From Epiperipatus broadwayi (lineage: Eukaryota > Onychophora > Udeonychophora > Euonychophora > Peripatidae), in NCBI GenBank assembly GCA_028023455.1, contig JAQFVV010006313.1, forward strand, positions 2,691,645 through 2,755,644: a stretch of 64,000 bases of DNA. The letters run 5' to 3'. This document shows positions 11,341 through 24,861 of the stretch, one piece after another. A program made the translations under genes and the position numbers. The stretch's first letter is position 1. Each line of letters opens with the position of its first letter. The notes beneath the pieces were generated by a model that worked only from the letters and a program-made list of their open reading frames with translations, searched no databases and was not told the origin of the DNA.

Positions 11341-12055
11341 ATTTTTATAATTTTATGTTTAGTGGAATTATTTTTTCATTATTTTATGATTATATACATT
11401 TTGTGGATGATGTTGTTATATTTACAAATAATGCTTTAGAAACTATTATAAGAATTATTAGATGATATTATTTAATACTAAAGATTATTATTTAAAAAAA
11501 ATTAAAGATCAATGGATTTTGTTCAGGAAAAAAATATAGATTGATAATCCTGTGTTAGAAAAAGTTAAGAATTATAAATATTTTGGTCGATTTATTAATA
11601 CAGATAAAAACATAATGAATAAATTAATCATAGAATTAATCATGGGGGGGGGGAATGGTTTTAATAGTAATAACTTAGTATTAAAAGATATTTTGAAAAA
11701 AAAGTTTCTCAATAGATATATTTTACAAGTTCTTGATTAAACATTTAAGAGAAAACAATACAAAAAATTCAGAAAACTCAAAGATAGATAGAGAGATATA
11801 TGTTGAAAGTAACAAAAAGGGACTAAAAGTATAATATTTAGATTAGAGAACAGATAGGAATCACTAATATTATTGAAAGAATTGAAAGACCAAAATGAAG
11901 ATGAGTTGAACTATTTCTAGAGAAAGATGAGCAATTGAAGTTTTCAATTATATCCCAAGATAGTTCACTATTAAAACAATATAGAAAGTGCCCATGTGTG
12001 AAAAGAATGACTGGAATTAGGAAGATTGTTGGACTAAAGTAGAAAAGAAATGTTA
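11341..12055 (+). pseudogene. LINE reverse transcriptase C-terminal half, old relic
   Basis: Across several frames the plus strand gives FVDDVVIFTNNALET (an F-x-DD RT catalytic motif, near 11398), then NYKYFGRFINTDK (thumb, Y-L-G-like, near 11570), then a stretch like KTK..ELF..ERWAIE at 11885-11940, and CVKRMTGIRKIVGLK near 11995. This order matches the palm-thumb-C-terminus of CR1/RTE-type invertebrate LINEs (R..KW.WAGH...RW.DDI.KI.G). Frameshifts, stops and a poly-G insertion near 11645 show it is long dead. Clade uncertain. Confidence 0.5.
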
Positions 12056-12164
12056 TGAAAAAAACTGAATTGAACTTTGCAGTGCTAAAAATTAGGAACC
12101 AGTCATTTATCATTATGGAGTCAAAATTATCATATTATGAATTGTCCAATTTATCAACATTACA

Positions 12165-12265
12165 AAAAAGAAAAATGCTTCAAATTGGCCTATATCAGTG
12201 GGAATTTAGCTTAAAGATTATAAAGACATTATCTTGTGCTGAGGTTTGAGAGGTCCCTCTATGGT
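12165..12265 (-). repeat. Fragment of the ~360-bp repeat family
   Basis: atgcttcaaattggcctata and atcttgtgctgaggtttgag here parallel atgctttagattgacctata near 23550 and gtatcttgtgtttgagag near 23290 in the 22.2-23.7 kb array. It lies directly after the LINE relic. Confidence 0.45.
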
Positions 12266-12269
12266 CCAA

Positions 12270-13930
12270 AAATATTGTTTGACTATTATAAACATTGAGC
12301 ATGCATATAATAAAGGTTAAAGCTTTTTTCTAAAAGTGTAAATACCATAACATACAATATAAATTAATTTCAGCATTTTATTTAAAGCCCTTCTTACTCA
12401 CAACAACTTACAATATACTTTCTCCCAAGAATATGTAAAGTTAAATTATAATTTTTTACATAAATATTATTTATTAAGAGAAAATACATTCAAGTTTGGA
12501 TTTTAGATAATAATGAAATAAATTTTAATATATTTATCTGATATAAATGTTGCCTGCCTTTCAGACATCAATGCTTTCACAACAATAGAACTACCTCCAA
12601 AAAAGAAGCCACGAGTGGAATTCAAACTATAATTTAATATATTCAACTGATATGAACAATACATCTAAAAAATGGAGTTAAATAAAAATTAATTTATGGC
12701 TTTTATGATCACACAACGAATCATATTTCTGTAGTTATATGTTATTTTATAGCACTAAGAATAAATTGGTTTGTTATGATAGTATTATTTTACATCTTTT
12801 ATAAAACTTTTTATTTTAAGTTTAAATTTTATACAAATAATAGTGAGCCCTGTCCTATTTGTTATTTCTACTACACTTTTATATTATATTAAATAACAAA
12901 AATATAACATATAAAAGCTAGATGGAACCCAGTTTTATGCTATTCTCAGATATTAAGCATCTATTTTAACATTAACTAACTATTGCTGATAGAATGCCAT
13001 CTAGTATTCCATTAAGAAGTAAAATAACAATAGTAAAATAAAACATGATAAAACAGAAAAAAAATATAATATGGAGATTATATAAAAGATGTAAGAACTG
13101 ACTATGTAATACAAACAATATATAAAATAAATAAAACATATATATATAAATTACATTATTATATAATTTTTCATTTATTTTTAATTGATTACATATTAAC
13201 TAAATTTATTGATGTTTTATAATTATTTGTACAACTACTTAAGCTATGCTTAATATAATATGTCTCTCATATTTATCTTCTTTTTTGGATCTTTAATAAA
13301 ATGTAAAGGTTTAATATTTTTGCAGCATCTATTTTATGTCCATATGTTAAGTAGGAAATGTATAAAGCAGATATATCATCTCCTCTACTAATTGTATTGT
13401 TATGTTCTTTGGCTCTTAGATCTGTTTTATTGTATGACTATTATTTTATATAGAATTTCTTTTTTATATTGTATATATCATCGCATTTTACAATTATACA
13501 ATAATTTGTTTAGATTTTTTTTATTTGACCATCCAATGTCTATATGTTTATCAATATAATTTTATTATTATTATTGTATTATAAATTTTGGGATAATATG
13601 AAAGTTTGATCCATTTTTTACTTGAACTATTGTTATTATCATTATTATAATCAATTTCATAAAAGCGGTAATATTTAATATAGATTTATCTTACAATTAA
13701 AAAGCATATTTTTACCATTTTTAGAGCTATAACCATGTTTGTATAATTTCATAATTTTTTTTTTTTTGTAAATCATCTATATTTCTATCTATATTATATT
13801 TATTATTTCTATATTTAAAATTCTTAATGACTGCTAACTTTTGTTCCAATGCTTGTTATGAATTTAAAGAAATATTTTTTTATTAAAAATTTATCTTCTT
13901 TAATAAAATTCTACTTTTGTAAATTTAATA
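12270..13930. other. AT-rich intergenic stretch
   Basis: No genes seen. It holds small AT simple-sequence tracts and no conserved motif. Confidence 0.5.
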
Positions 13931-13945
13931 TTATATATATATATA

Positions 13946-13948
<3 letters not shown>

Positions 13949-14022
<74 letters not shown>
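13949..14022. repeat. ATT trinucleotide microsatellite
   Basis: About 24 tandem ATT units preceded by a short TA run. The poly-leucine open frame across it is an artefact. It abuts the family C element. Confidence 0.95.
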
Positions 14023-14023
<1 letters not shown>

Positions 14024-14166
14024 ATCATTGTAAATATTGTTTATAGTTTTTTTACACAGAGGCAAAACTCTCCATGCAGTATCCCCACTCAGTACAAACC
14101 CGAGTAATCATTGGATGCAGGAAGGTTTGTGCATAAAATCTCTATCTAGTGCCTACTCACTCAATA

Positions 14167-14208
14167 TCCTCAGACTAGTTTCTAGCTTGTACAGTGCTCT
14201 CAGATTCA
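14167..14208 (-). ncRNA. Hammerhead motif, family C minus arm, core deleted
   Basis: Minus strand keeps GCT-A-GAAAC-TA-GTC and the stem I strand TGAGGA, but the first core element reads CTGAGAG with bases lost. The 3' half of the ribozyme is recognisable and the 5' half is not functional. Confidence 0.55.
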
Positions 14209-14212
14209 AGGC

Positions 14213-14254
14213 TCCTCACTGATGAAAGTCACAAGCTAGAAACTAGTCTGGGGA
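14213..14254 (+). ncRNA. Type I hammerhead ribozyme, family C, intact core
   Basis: TCCTCA (14213-14218), CTGATGA (14219-14225), stem II AAGT..GCTA with a CACAA loop, GAA (14239-14241), A15.1-C15.2, two-nt TA loop, G-U16.1, C17 at 14248, TGGGGA (14249-14254). Stem I pairs fully (one G-U). Stem III has only two pairs, a feature known from some animal hammerheads that act as dimers. Stem II is weak (A-U, G-C, U-G over an A-A mismatch). Predicted cut 14248|14249. Confidence 0.7.
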
Positions 14255-14370
14255 TATTGAATGAGTAGGCACTAGTTTTAATGCCCAAACCTTCCTGCAT
14301 CCATTGATTACTCTGTTTTGCAGTGAATGTCACTACTATATAAAGAGTTTTGCCTATATGAAAAACAGAT

Positions 14371-15285
14371 TGTGTAAGCCTAAAAATGGTGATCATGTGA
14401 TGTTTGATTGTTTATAGCTGTTTTATTATCAATAATTAAAATATTGTCAATAAATCTAAAATATTTCTTGACTAATTCTTTTTTTTTTAATTACAATATT
14501 TTTTAATCAATTTAAATATTTCTGACATTAAGCCACTATTGCACAAACCACATCTCAACCTCTATGTATATTTTTAAATTCTTTATTATATTTAAATAAA
14601 AAATATTATTTATTATCATAACTATTTATATCTGACAAGGATGTTATTTATAAAAATTAAATGGTCATTTAGGTAACAATAATAATAATAATGTTTTAAT
14701 AAATGAAAACGAATTATCAAAAGTGTATTTTAAAAATAAAAATTATTATATTAATAATCAAAATATTAAATAACTAGTTATAGGTGAAAAATATTTTCAA
14801 TATTCAATAATTAATAATGTAATGGTATTATATCAATAGTTTATCAATCTTCTTTTAATTTAATAACATATTAAGATGGATATTACATGTTCACTTTATA
14901 TAAATTTATAATATTTATTTGTTTAATCTTGAAGTAATTTTTTGTGAGATGATGAATATCACATAACCATGTTAAGTTGCACTCATACTAATTTATAACT
15001 TATATGGATGGAATTCCTTGTGATTTGTTAAGATATACTTTATACGTTTATATTACAAAGTGCAGAATGTATACTTTTTACATTAATAATCACAAAAGAT
15101 AGAATTAGTTGATATTACAAGTAATTTATAGTAATAATACTTGTATTTGAATTTTTTATTTAGAAATTGTACTTCCCACATTAAACATTTTATGTTATAA
15201 ATAGACACCTTTATAAAAGGATGGAGATTATATATATTAATGTGTTATTCATAATGTAGGCAAATACTCAAACATATCTTTTTAT
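14371..15285. other. AT-rich intergenic stretch
   Basis: No gene or element recognised. Confidence 0.5.
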
Positions 15286-15287
15286 AA

Positions 15288-15368
15288 GCATTGGTGGTCA
15301 AATGGTCAGCACAGCCTTCTTACAAGCAGTTGTCCTGGGTTCTTGGGTTCGCTTACCTGCTGATGCTT
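15288..15368 (+). mobile_element. tRNA-derived SINE head
   Basis: ggtggtcaaatggtcagcac resembles an A-box region and ctgggttcttgggttcgctt holds a duplicated B-box-like GGGTTC. The 3' side (cctgctgatgc) resembles an acceptor arm. Order and spacing fit a tRNA-type Pol III promoter, but there is a 6-8 nt duplication inside the T arm, so it is not a working tRNA. It is followed by an A/T-run tail. No second copy was noticed in the window. Confidence 0.55.
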
Positions 15369-15369
15369 T

Positions 15370-15735
15370 GACACATGAAAAAAAAATTTTTTTTTAAAGT
15401 ACAGTGTTGATTGAAATTATCCTAAATAAAAATATTTATATTAAAAAAGGTACAAAAAAATGTTGAGAATTTTCATCAAACAAGTGTCAAAAAGTATATA
15501 ATTATAATATTTTAAAGTAATTAAATTATCTTGATTTAAAGTTGTTCAATTTTTCTAATGTAATTATAGTACCAACTTTATTAATCATAATAACATCTAC
15601 AACCTAATTTCTAAATTCTTAATTTGAATTAAATTTAAGAAAAGGATATACATTTAAATTAGTTAGAGGAAAGTTAAACTTTCTGAGAGGGAAAAAATAT
15701 ATATATTTGTTTATAAAATTTACTTACAGTTTAAT
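15370..15735. other. AT-rich intergenic stretch
   Basis: Nothing recognisable between the SINE head and the TA tract at 15739. Confidence 0.5.
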
Positions 15736-15760
15736 CAATATATATATATATATATATATA

Positions 15761-15939
15761 TAAAATACATATTTTGCGGGTTCATCCGTGTTAAAAACTT
15801 TTAATATCAATTTACTGACGTTTCGACTTGATCACACAAGCCATCCACAGAGTGGATGGCTTGTGTGACCAAGTCGAAACGTCAGTAAATTGATATTAAA
15901 AGTTTTTAACACGGATGAACCCGCAAAATATGTATTTTA
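15761..15939. repeat. Family F near-perfect palindrome with hammerhead-like centre
   Basis: Arms 15761-15848 and 15852-15939 are reverse complements with about one visible mismatch (gacttgatcac against gtgaccaagtc) and a 3-nt loop, so single-stranded DNA or RNA here would form a hairpin of nearly 90 bp. Each arm holds GGCTTG-TGTGAC-CAAGTC-GAAAC, which is a hammerhead stem II plus the GAAA core, but the 5' core is degraded to GTGGAT. TA tracts flank both sides. The same sequence type follows a PLE endonuclease at 62.4 kb. Confidence 0.8.
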
Positions 15940-15968
15940 TATATTTAACCCGTGCAAATCTTCGTTTT

Positions 15969-15970
<2 letters not shown>

Positions 15971-16011
<41 letters not shown>
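15971..16011. repeat. TA microsatellite
   Basis: TA run bounding the right side of the family F palindrome; a matching run lies at 15739-15761. Confidence 0.9.
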
Positions 16012-16014
<3 letters not shown>

Positions 16015-16019
16015 TTATA

Positions 16020-16965
16020 TATTATAATATTATATATACAGTTTAATCAATATATATATAAATATAAAATTAATCTAATGGTTTATTTCTCTAGAGTTCA
16101 TAAGAATTTAGAGAATTGGATTTAGAGCATTGGAAATAACAATATTGATGATTGATTCAATCTCCAACACTTTAGAACTGTGATAAATCATGCAAGTGAA
16201 TAAAATTATTTTCTTGCTTATTAGACAATGACATGTGTTTTATTGAATTAAAAAAAATTGTATTTATGAATTTATATAAAATCAAAAGATTTATATGAGT
16301 TATAGAAATGCTTAATAAAATGAATATAAAAGATAAAGCAATTTATAAAAAAAATTGAAACTTGTTAATAAAAACAAAGTATATAAACAAAGAGAGAAAA
16401 TCACCTTTTCCAAGGATATGACTTTAAAGCATTCTAAATAATGAACAAAGAATTATGAATAGAATGAATGTGCCTGTTCTTGATAGTCCTAATGTTTATA
16501 AGCATACCTTTGTCAGCATTGTGGATTCATTGATTCTCTTCTTGATCCCTTGTCCAATATTTATAGTGTTTTTAAGTAATAGCTTGGGGAGGATAATTTA
16601 GTCCCATTGTTTACCTATACAGTGATCTATGTTTAACTTAAATTTAAAAAAAAAAAACAAAGATGTTTATAAAATTTATTTTATTAATTATTTGAACTTA
16701 TTTAATCAGTATATATTTTTTCTTTTTGTCTACATGTCTGTCTGATAAAATTTTGTAATTCAATTTTCACCCATATAACAATTTTCATTTTAATTGAAAC
16801 TTTACATACGTAGAGAATAATACAAATACTAATTTTTTTGTGATTGCAAAAAAAAAAAAAAAAACGTTTAGCAAACTAATTAGAAAAAATTTAAATTTTT
16901 AATTTTATCTGGGATTTACTATCATTTATAATATTACAATTTAGCAGTAATTAAAGTTAAGTTTT
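16020..16965. other. AT-rich intergenic stretch
   Basis: No gene or element recognised. Confidence 0.5.
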
Positions 16966-17550
<585 letters not shown>

Positions 17551-17559
17551 AAAGTAAAA

Positions 17560-19903
17560 AATAAAGAGGCATTTTTATTTACACAAATGTACTAAAAAGT
17601 AAAAAAAGAAAAATTCTTTATATAACCAAAATAAAAATATGGAATCATCCTATTCAGTAGTACTCTAAGAAATAGCCTAAGAATACTTCTAAATAAAAAG
17701 ATGGCAAGCTTTTATTTTGGTTGCATAATATTAATAAAACTTTGAAAGTAAAAAAAAAAATACTTTTACTCTCTAATTCAGTTATTTGAATAAAAGCAAT
17801 TTTTATTTTTTTATTTTTTATTTGGATCATCAGATTTACAGTGAGTCATTGTGATATATCATATTTAAAGTGAAACATACTAATGTATAATAAATAGTTA
17901 ATAAAAGAATTTCTAATAATTGTATTATAATTCCAAATTCATTTCGATATCACTCAAAGTGATTTACATCATTTATATTATATTTCAACTTTAGAACAAA
18001 TTTGGATTTGAGATCCTATTATAATACATTAAAAAGATACTATTGATTGTACAAAAATGATATTTGAATTTATTTCTATTCCGATTTTTCTCTTTGATGG
18101 TAATTTTTTTATGATAAACAGTTTGGCAGTATATTGCATACGTCCCCCCCCCTTCCCCCGTATATATGTATTAATGACTGACATCAAAACCGACCATTAA
18201 TATATATATATATATGTGTGTGTGTTTTTCTTTAAAAATATTTAATAATTTAATAATTTGTATACTGTCGTTTGGTTTTGGACTGAAATGTAATTAAGTT
18301 AAAATTGGAAATTTTTTAAAACTAAATTTTCTCATATACTTTTATATAGATAGAAGACAGCTTGTAATCATATTTGCTATTGATTCAATATTAGTCCTTT
18401 AAATGAAATCTCACGAAATGACGTAAGACTAAAATAAAAACTACTAAATATTCTAACTAATCTGCCGAATCAACAATGTTCTTATAATGAGCTATTTAAA
18501 AATCTTTTATTTTTATATATTTTATTAGATATTTCAAAGATGTGAATCTTCTTTGATATATGTACATCAAATTTTTTTTTGCAAAATAAAAAAACAAAGA
18601 ATTATTCAAACTACTAAATAATGAAAAATAGTGCTAAATTACTGTGAATTTTATGTGATCTTCATATATTTAAAAATATTTAATTTGGAAGATCTCATAA
18701 AGTAAGAAAACATTATACAACTTTAAAATGCAGGTATTAATAGAATATTTTATTTATTCAAATAAATTAATCGACCCATTTATAACTGATTCGATTAAAA
18801 ATCTGTCCCATGTTGGTCAGTTATAAACAATGTGGATAATAAGGCAAGAATGAAAAGTTGCTGAAAGTCTTTGCTTTTCTTTTTGCAGAGACAAGACTGA
18901 CAAATGTTGCCTTTTACTTATTTTTTATAGCACAACAGCATTGACGTTTGTATTCTGCCTTAACATTTAAGTTCACTGTTTGACTTATAAAACTGTTAAA
19001 ATATTTAATTTGGTGTATATTCTCAAATTGATTAACATCCAAATTAAAATTTTTCTGAGAATTTTTTTTTATCACTAGCTAATATAGAACTCAAATTTTA
19101 ACATTAAAGTATATTCTATATCTCAACTTTTGAACTGCAGAAATGATACTTAAATTTATTTCAACATGCTGAAACTGTATAATATGAATAAATTTTGATG
19201 AACAACCAAATAATTTCAAATATTACCATAGATCAGTTCACTTAATAATTGAGTTAGTGTTTTTTCTTGACTAATTGTTTGCATTTGCCTAGCAATAGAA
19301 ACAATATGTGTCATGCTTCTTGATTCTTTAAAAACACACTTAGTCTCTGGTAACCATTCTTATGTAACTGGAAACAAACTATTCAACAAAATTATTGAAA
19401 GTATCTTTGCTGAAGTAGATAATGATGAAACTCCACAATAATTACTGCAATCTTGTTGTTTTTCTCTCTTTATTTTTATAAATTAAAACAATAGAAACAT
19501 TATTGTGATCAGGTGGCATAACTTTATAGGTCTATATATGAAGAAATAAGCATTAAAATATACAAAATATTTTGTGCATAATTATTTATTATGATTACTA
19601 TTTGTTTGTATCATTCTTATTTAAAATGTTTATACTTAATATATTTTTGTAGGTTACTTATTAATGTATTTATATTTAATAAAGCTGGATAATCAAACTT
19701 GAAATAAGCATGCAGATAGATATGAAGGCATTAATATGGTGTGCTGGTAATAAACTTATAGAATATTAATTGTCCTAGAAAAGAAGATAATAAAAATAAT
19801 TACATTGATTAACTATTTTAATGTTTTCCCAAAAAAAATTTGTATGAGTTTCAATCTGCTATGAATTGGAAGAAATTGCTAACACTTTTTAAAAGTATCT
19901 TGG

Positions 19904-19905
<2 letters not shown>
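17560..19905. other. AT-rich intergenic stretch
   Basis: No gene seen. It contains a C-run near 18146-18155, a mixed TA/TG microsatellite near 18199-18226, and long A/T runs. Confidence 0.5.

Positions 19906-19908
<3 letters not shown>

Positions 19909-19961
<53 letters not shown>
19909..19961. repeat. TA microsatellite
   Basis: TA run of about 53 bp. The sequence after it starts tgtaacagtatgcaccc, which could be an LTR end, but no second end was identified. Confidence 0.9.
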
Positions 19962-19965
<4 letters not shown>

Positions 19966-22190
19966 AACAGTATGCACCCTCTCAACAAGATAAGTTAAGG
20001 CAATCACATCTCACTATAGTCAGATTTAAGGTCTTCATATAGAATGCCTCGAATGATGTGATTTAATTTTGAAATAAACTATATCTGTTCCCAACAAATA
20101 ACTTATTATTAATAAATTATTATATCTAAACCACATCAAATTAATTTTCACTTTAATTAACTTTACCGTTATGCTCAGATTTCGAACTCATGGAAGTTTA
20201 ACAATTTACTCTCTTCAGGGGTTCCTATCAATATTCTAAAGTAATATTAATAATGAATCTCACTAACTCTTTAAATTAAATAAAACAAAATTGAAGACTT
20301 CATTTAATTTAATATAAAAAAAACATAATTATTTATTTAACAATTAAATAACTTAAATTTTGCAATATATATAAAAAATATTTTTATATCTACCTCCTTA
20401 TATTAAAAATATAAATATTCTATTTACTTATGGTAGATATATTTTCTAACCTATAACACTACATGAATTTATAATGTATATAAAATATAAGTAACCAAAT
20501 ATTAAAACTTTTATATTAACACTATTTTACAATAATTAGATTATACAAATAATAATCCAATCATTTGTATATAATACCTTCATTCATTAAAATGATTGTC
20601 CATAACTTATATTTATTAATATAAAAATATTTACTTCACAACAATGTTACTCATTTATTCACTTATCATACATTACAGTTATTAGCCTATTTGGATTAGT
20701 ATAAACAATGTATTGTCATGTCATAGAAAATAATAATATGTGAATTTAAAAATAATTCAATCTCTTACCTCCAAGTTCACTTTATCTCTTTTCATATTAA
20801 CATTTCTTAACCTATATTTAAATTTTTATTAATCATAAATAAAAATAAAAATATCTTAAATTATTAATTCTCTCTTATTATTCATAAGAAATGAATAAGA
20901 TGATAAAGGAAAAGAAATTAACTTTTCCCAATTATAATTTAAAAAAAAAACTTAAATGATATTTATAAAAGTTAATACAATAATCTCAGATGTTCCTCGC
21001 GAATGAAAATCCTTCAAAGACACAATTCTTGTTTCCTTCATTGTTAGACATCAAAGAAATTAATAGGATATCCTAAGTTGACATTTAGTTTCCTCTTTAT
21101 ATGTAGATTTCATTTTCTTAATACACAATTTTTTTATTAACAGTTATAATTTCATTTTGAAAATTTAACTTTTATATAATCTTATAGGCATTCAGCAAAA
21201 GATGTTATTCACACATATATATTTGACTAGGCAAGTGCATTTCATATATCCTATGATAAATACATGTTCTACTCACTTGGCATTTTCCTTATAATGTACT
21301 TTACATTAAATCTAGTTGAATTTTTTATAAACATGTTCTTTTTTAAAACAAAGTTTACAATTTAGAACATGTAATTCAAACAATTTTTATAGAAGACGAA
21401 AATATATTCAGATTACTTTCTTTAAACAAATATTAGAAATTTCTTCTAATGAGTAATAAATTGTTCAAAATATAGATGTTATCTTACACTGTTCTTTTAA
21501 ATCAAACATGGTATAAATTTTATGAGGATATAGCTGACAAAAAATAGAATCCTTAGTCTTCTAACCAAAAAGAATAGAATTAATATATTATATCTCACTC
21601 CATCAGCTTGCTGAAGCATACACATTCTACCTTGTTGCAATAACAATTGGATTTTAAATCACTAAGTTAATATCATTTCCTTTAATTCAATAAACTAAGT
21701 GAACCCAAAGGTCATTCATAACCTTGTCAAACATCTTTTGTAAACAATGTCTTTTTTATTTCATTTTAAAGAATAAAAAATACTAACTTAACAAATTATA
21801 TATTTATTTCTATAAATATAATAAGAATACAAATATAATGTATACATATTGATTATATGTTTGTATGAGTATATATATATATACTCCTACAATATATAAT
21901 ATTTTAATTAAAAATATTCTATAGATTACAGGATATTTAAAAATTTGGTGACTTGAAAGACTTCTAAACCCTTTCTTTATGGTTGTCTATTGTTTTATTA
22001 TCAACCTTATTTTACAATATTATTTGGAGAAAATGGGTTGAATATGAAAAAACTTGACCCCTTTGCAATTGTTTTCAATATTCATGATTGTTTTGATAAA
22101 ATAATTGTGTAAAAATGATTAAAAATCAAGAATATAAATTATTAACTATTTATTTTGTATGAAGATCTTTTATTTTTTTAAATATTATCA
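19962..22190. other. AT-rich intergenic stretch
   Basis: No gene or clear element. Very AT-rich with many short runs. Confidence 0.5.
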
Positions 22191-22259
22191 TTATATTTTT
22201 GAACATGCAATTTATCTAGGGGGAGCATTTAGAAGCTGTTTACTAACATTTAATTAAAG

Positions 22260-23725
22260 ATAAAATATTTCTCCCTTACACATAAGCACCTTAATAATTT
22301 ATATAAGAGATCAAATATGTTATGTTGAATACTGAGAAACTCTCAAACCCAATTACGTAAGAATATATAAAGATAAGAGTAGCCATATCATCTTTAATCT
22401 AAAGTCTTACTTATATAGGCCAATCTGAAGCATATTGGTTTGAATGCATGGAGGTCTTACTCTGTTCACTTTTACATTCATTATTTTCTTGCATGCATTG
22501 ATGTATATGAATTTATTAAGAGTCAATATTATGAATTAATAAAAACTATGTAATGTTCCAATTCATTTGTTAAGAGCATAGTACATATGTACTTTAAAGG
22601 GAAAGGATTTTACCTTTTTACATATGCATCTTAATAATTTATATAATAGTTCAATGATGTTATGTTGAGTACTAAACAAACTCTCAAACCCAATCACAAG
22701 ATAGAGACTTTATAAAGATAAATCTTTTCTCTTTAAGATAAATTCTTATTTATATAGGACAATCGTTTGTGAGCATGAAGATGTTACTCTGTTCACTTTT
22801 AAATCCATTATTTTCTTGCATACATTGGTATATGTGAAATCCTTTGATTTACTATGAGTCAATATTATGAATTAATAGAAACTATGTAATGTTCCAATTT
22901 ATTTGTTAAGTGCATAGTGCCTATGTAACTAAAAGAAAAGATTTTACCTTTCATATATGTACTTTAATAATGTATAAAATAGCTGAGTGATGTCATATTG
23001 AGTACTGATGAAACTTTCAAATCCAAAGTCAAGATAAAGACTTTATAAAAATAAGAGTGGCCATTTTATCTTTAACCTAAATTCTTACTTATATAGGTCA
23101 ATAGGAAATATCCTGGTTTGCAAGGGTGAAGATGTTATTCTGTTCACTTTTATGAAGGATTTCACATTTTTCAATGGATGTAATAGTGAACAGAGTAACA
23201 TTTTCACACTCTGAAATCAAAGTGCTTCAGATTGACCTATACAAGTAAAAATTTAGATTAAAGGTAAGATAGCCATTCTTATCTTTATAAAGTCTGTATC
23301 TTGTGTTTGAGAGTTTCCTCAGTACTCAACATGACATTGTTGAGCTATTTTATAAATTATTAAGCCATATACATGAAAAAGTGAAATCATTTCTCTTATG
23401 CTCTTAACAAATGAATTGGAACATTACATAGTCTTCTATTAATTCATAATATTGACTCATAGTAAATTCCAAGATTTCATGTACATCAATGTATGAAAGA
23501 AAACAATGGATGTAAAAGTGAACAGAATAACATCTTCAAGGTCTCAAACCAAGATGCTTTAGATTGACCTATATAAATAAAAATTTAAGTTAAAAATAAG
23601 ACAGTGGCTCTTATCTTTATAAAGTCTCTGTCTTGTGATTGGATTTAAAAGTTTTCTCAGTACTCAACACAACATTGTTGAGGTATTATATAAATTATGA
23701 AGATGCACATCCTTTCTCTTTAATT
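22260..23725. repeat. ~360-bp tandem repeat in an inverted array
   Basis: Plus-oriented units recur at about 22310, 22670 and 23000 (aatgatgttatgttgagtac-like, tactctgttcacttt, gtcaatattatgaatta). From about 23160 the same unit runs in reverse for about 1.6 copies (gtgaacagagtaaca, gcttcagattgacctata, cagtactcaacatgac). Unit length and flip resemble the hammerhead arrays, but I found no complete ribozyme core; the nearest string, actgatgaaactttc near 23003, lacks a matching GAAA partner. A fragment lies at 12.2 kb. Confidence 0.8.
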
Positions 23726-23739
23726 GTGTTCACATTATA

Positions 23740-24860
23740 CTATTAAAGAATAAATTGCTACTTAGCACTTAATTTGTAACTATCTAGTAGTATATATTAC
23801 AATAGCATAAAATTATTAAATAATTTAAATCATTAAATTATAAGTGGATAGATTTATCAGAAATTGATTTTTATTAATTCACATTTAGAAACAAATTTCA
23901 AATAAAAACGATTTTGCAGGTTTCTGAGAAAAAGTATTATCCTCCCTGACAGTTCAGTGACGAAATTGTGCTTTTGTTTTGATAAATATATGATTTTATC
24001 AATGTTTAAAATCAAATGTTTTTTTTTTTTCATTTACTTCATTTCAAACATAAAAATCTATCAAATAAAGTGAAATTTATTATATTCTTTTCAATAATAA
24101 TATTACATGTAAAATTTAAAACTTACTGTCAGTGAAAATAATTAAAACTGTCACAGTGATAGTGCAATGAGAGAGTGTTAAGATTCAAAATTTCTACCAT
24201 AAGTAGTATAGACAATCTTCTTTAAATAGAAAGAAGACGAATGGGGGAAAAATTTCATTTTCTTATTGTAGTATTGTTTTCTGATAAGGTGGCAGTACAT
24301 ATTATTTCAAATAGCAGCGTTTAAAAATAATTCTGGGTAATATTATGGATATTGATGTTGTGAATTACTGTATTACATATACATGGGTTAATAATGTTTC
24401 TTGCAAAATTAAAACAAAAAAAAAGAAATTTGTTTACTTTATTAATAAAAATATTTTTTAGATCACTATCAAAGCAATAAAAGTGATTAGATTGATTAAT
24501 TTTTATGATGTTTTCCATAATTATTGTAAACAATATCCCCTTATCAAAAAAAGAGGACTCATGGAAAAAGTAATTTTATTTTTCTGTTACAGTTTTGTCA
24601 TATAATATGGTGAGAGTATGTATTATTTAATGCATCAGAATGATGGAAAGTGAAAGATAATAAAGATTTGGCTTATTGTGTAAAATAAAGATAATGAATT
24701 ATAGAGTTAATAACACTCAAATTAATGGAAAAATAGATTTTTACTTATTTAATTTTTGTTCGATGACCATAATTATGACACTTACACATTGAAAGAATAC
24801 TTCGTTTATTTACTTACATTTTATCATTTATTCTCTGTTACAACACTTTAATGTTACTAC
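23740..24860. other. AT-rich intergenic stretch
   Basis: No gene or element recognised. Confidence 0.5.
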
Positions 24861-24861
24861 A

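Larger units (their letters stand above)
14045..14370. repeat. Family C inverted hammerhead element
   Basis: Two arms in inverted orientation meet near 14207. Landmarks are gagtaatcattggatgcagg at 14101 against cctgcatccattgattactc at 14293, and gtgcctactcactcaatatc against its complement near 14256. Outer ends are aggcaaaactct / agagttttgcct. Each arm carries hammerhead sequence; the plus-strand one is intact. About 325 bp in total, no coding capacity. Confidence 0.8.

Noticed and set aside
13849-14046. Poly-leucine open frame
   Set aside because: Translation of an ATT microsatellite.
15288-15368. Functional tRNA gene
   Set aside because: The T arm is disrupted by a duplicated ggttc segment and the cloverleaf cannot close; a SINE head is a better fit.
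19962-20230. LTR beginning at tgtaacagtatgcaccc
   Set aside because: No matching LTR end, second copy or internal region found in the window.
22990-23030. actgatgaaactttc in the ~360-bp array as a hammerhead core
   Set aside because: Other copies read actgagaaa or actaaacaa at this site and no GAAA partner follows.
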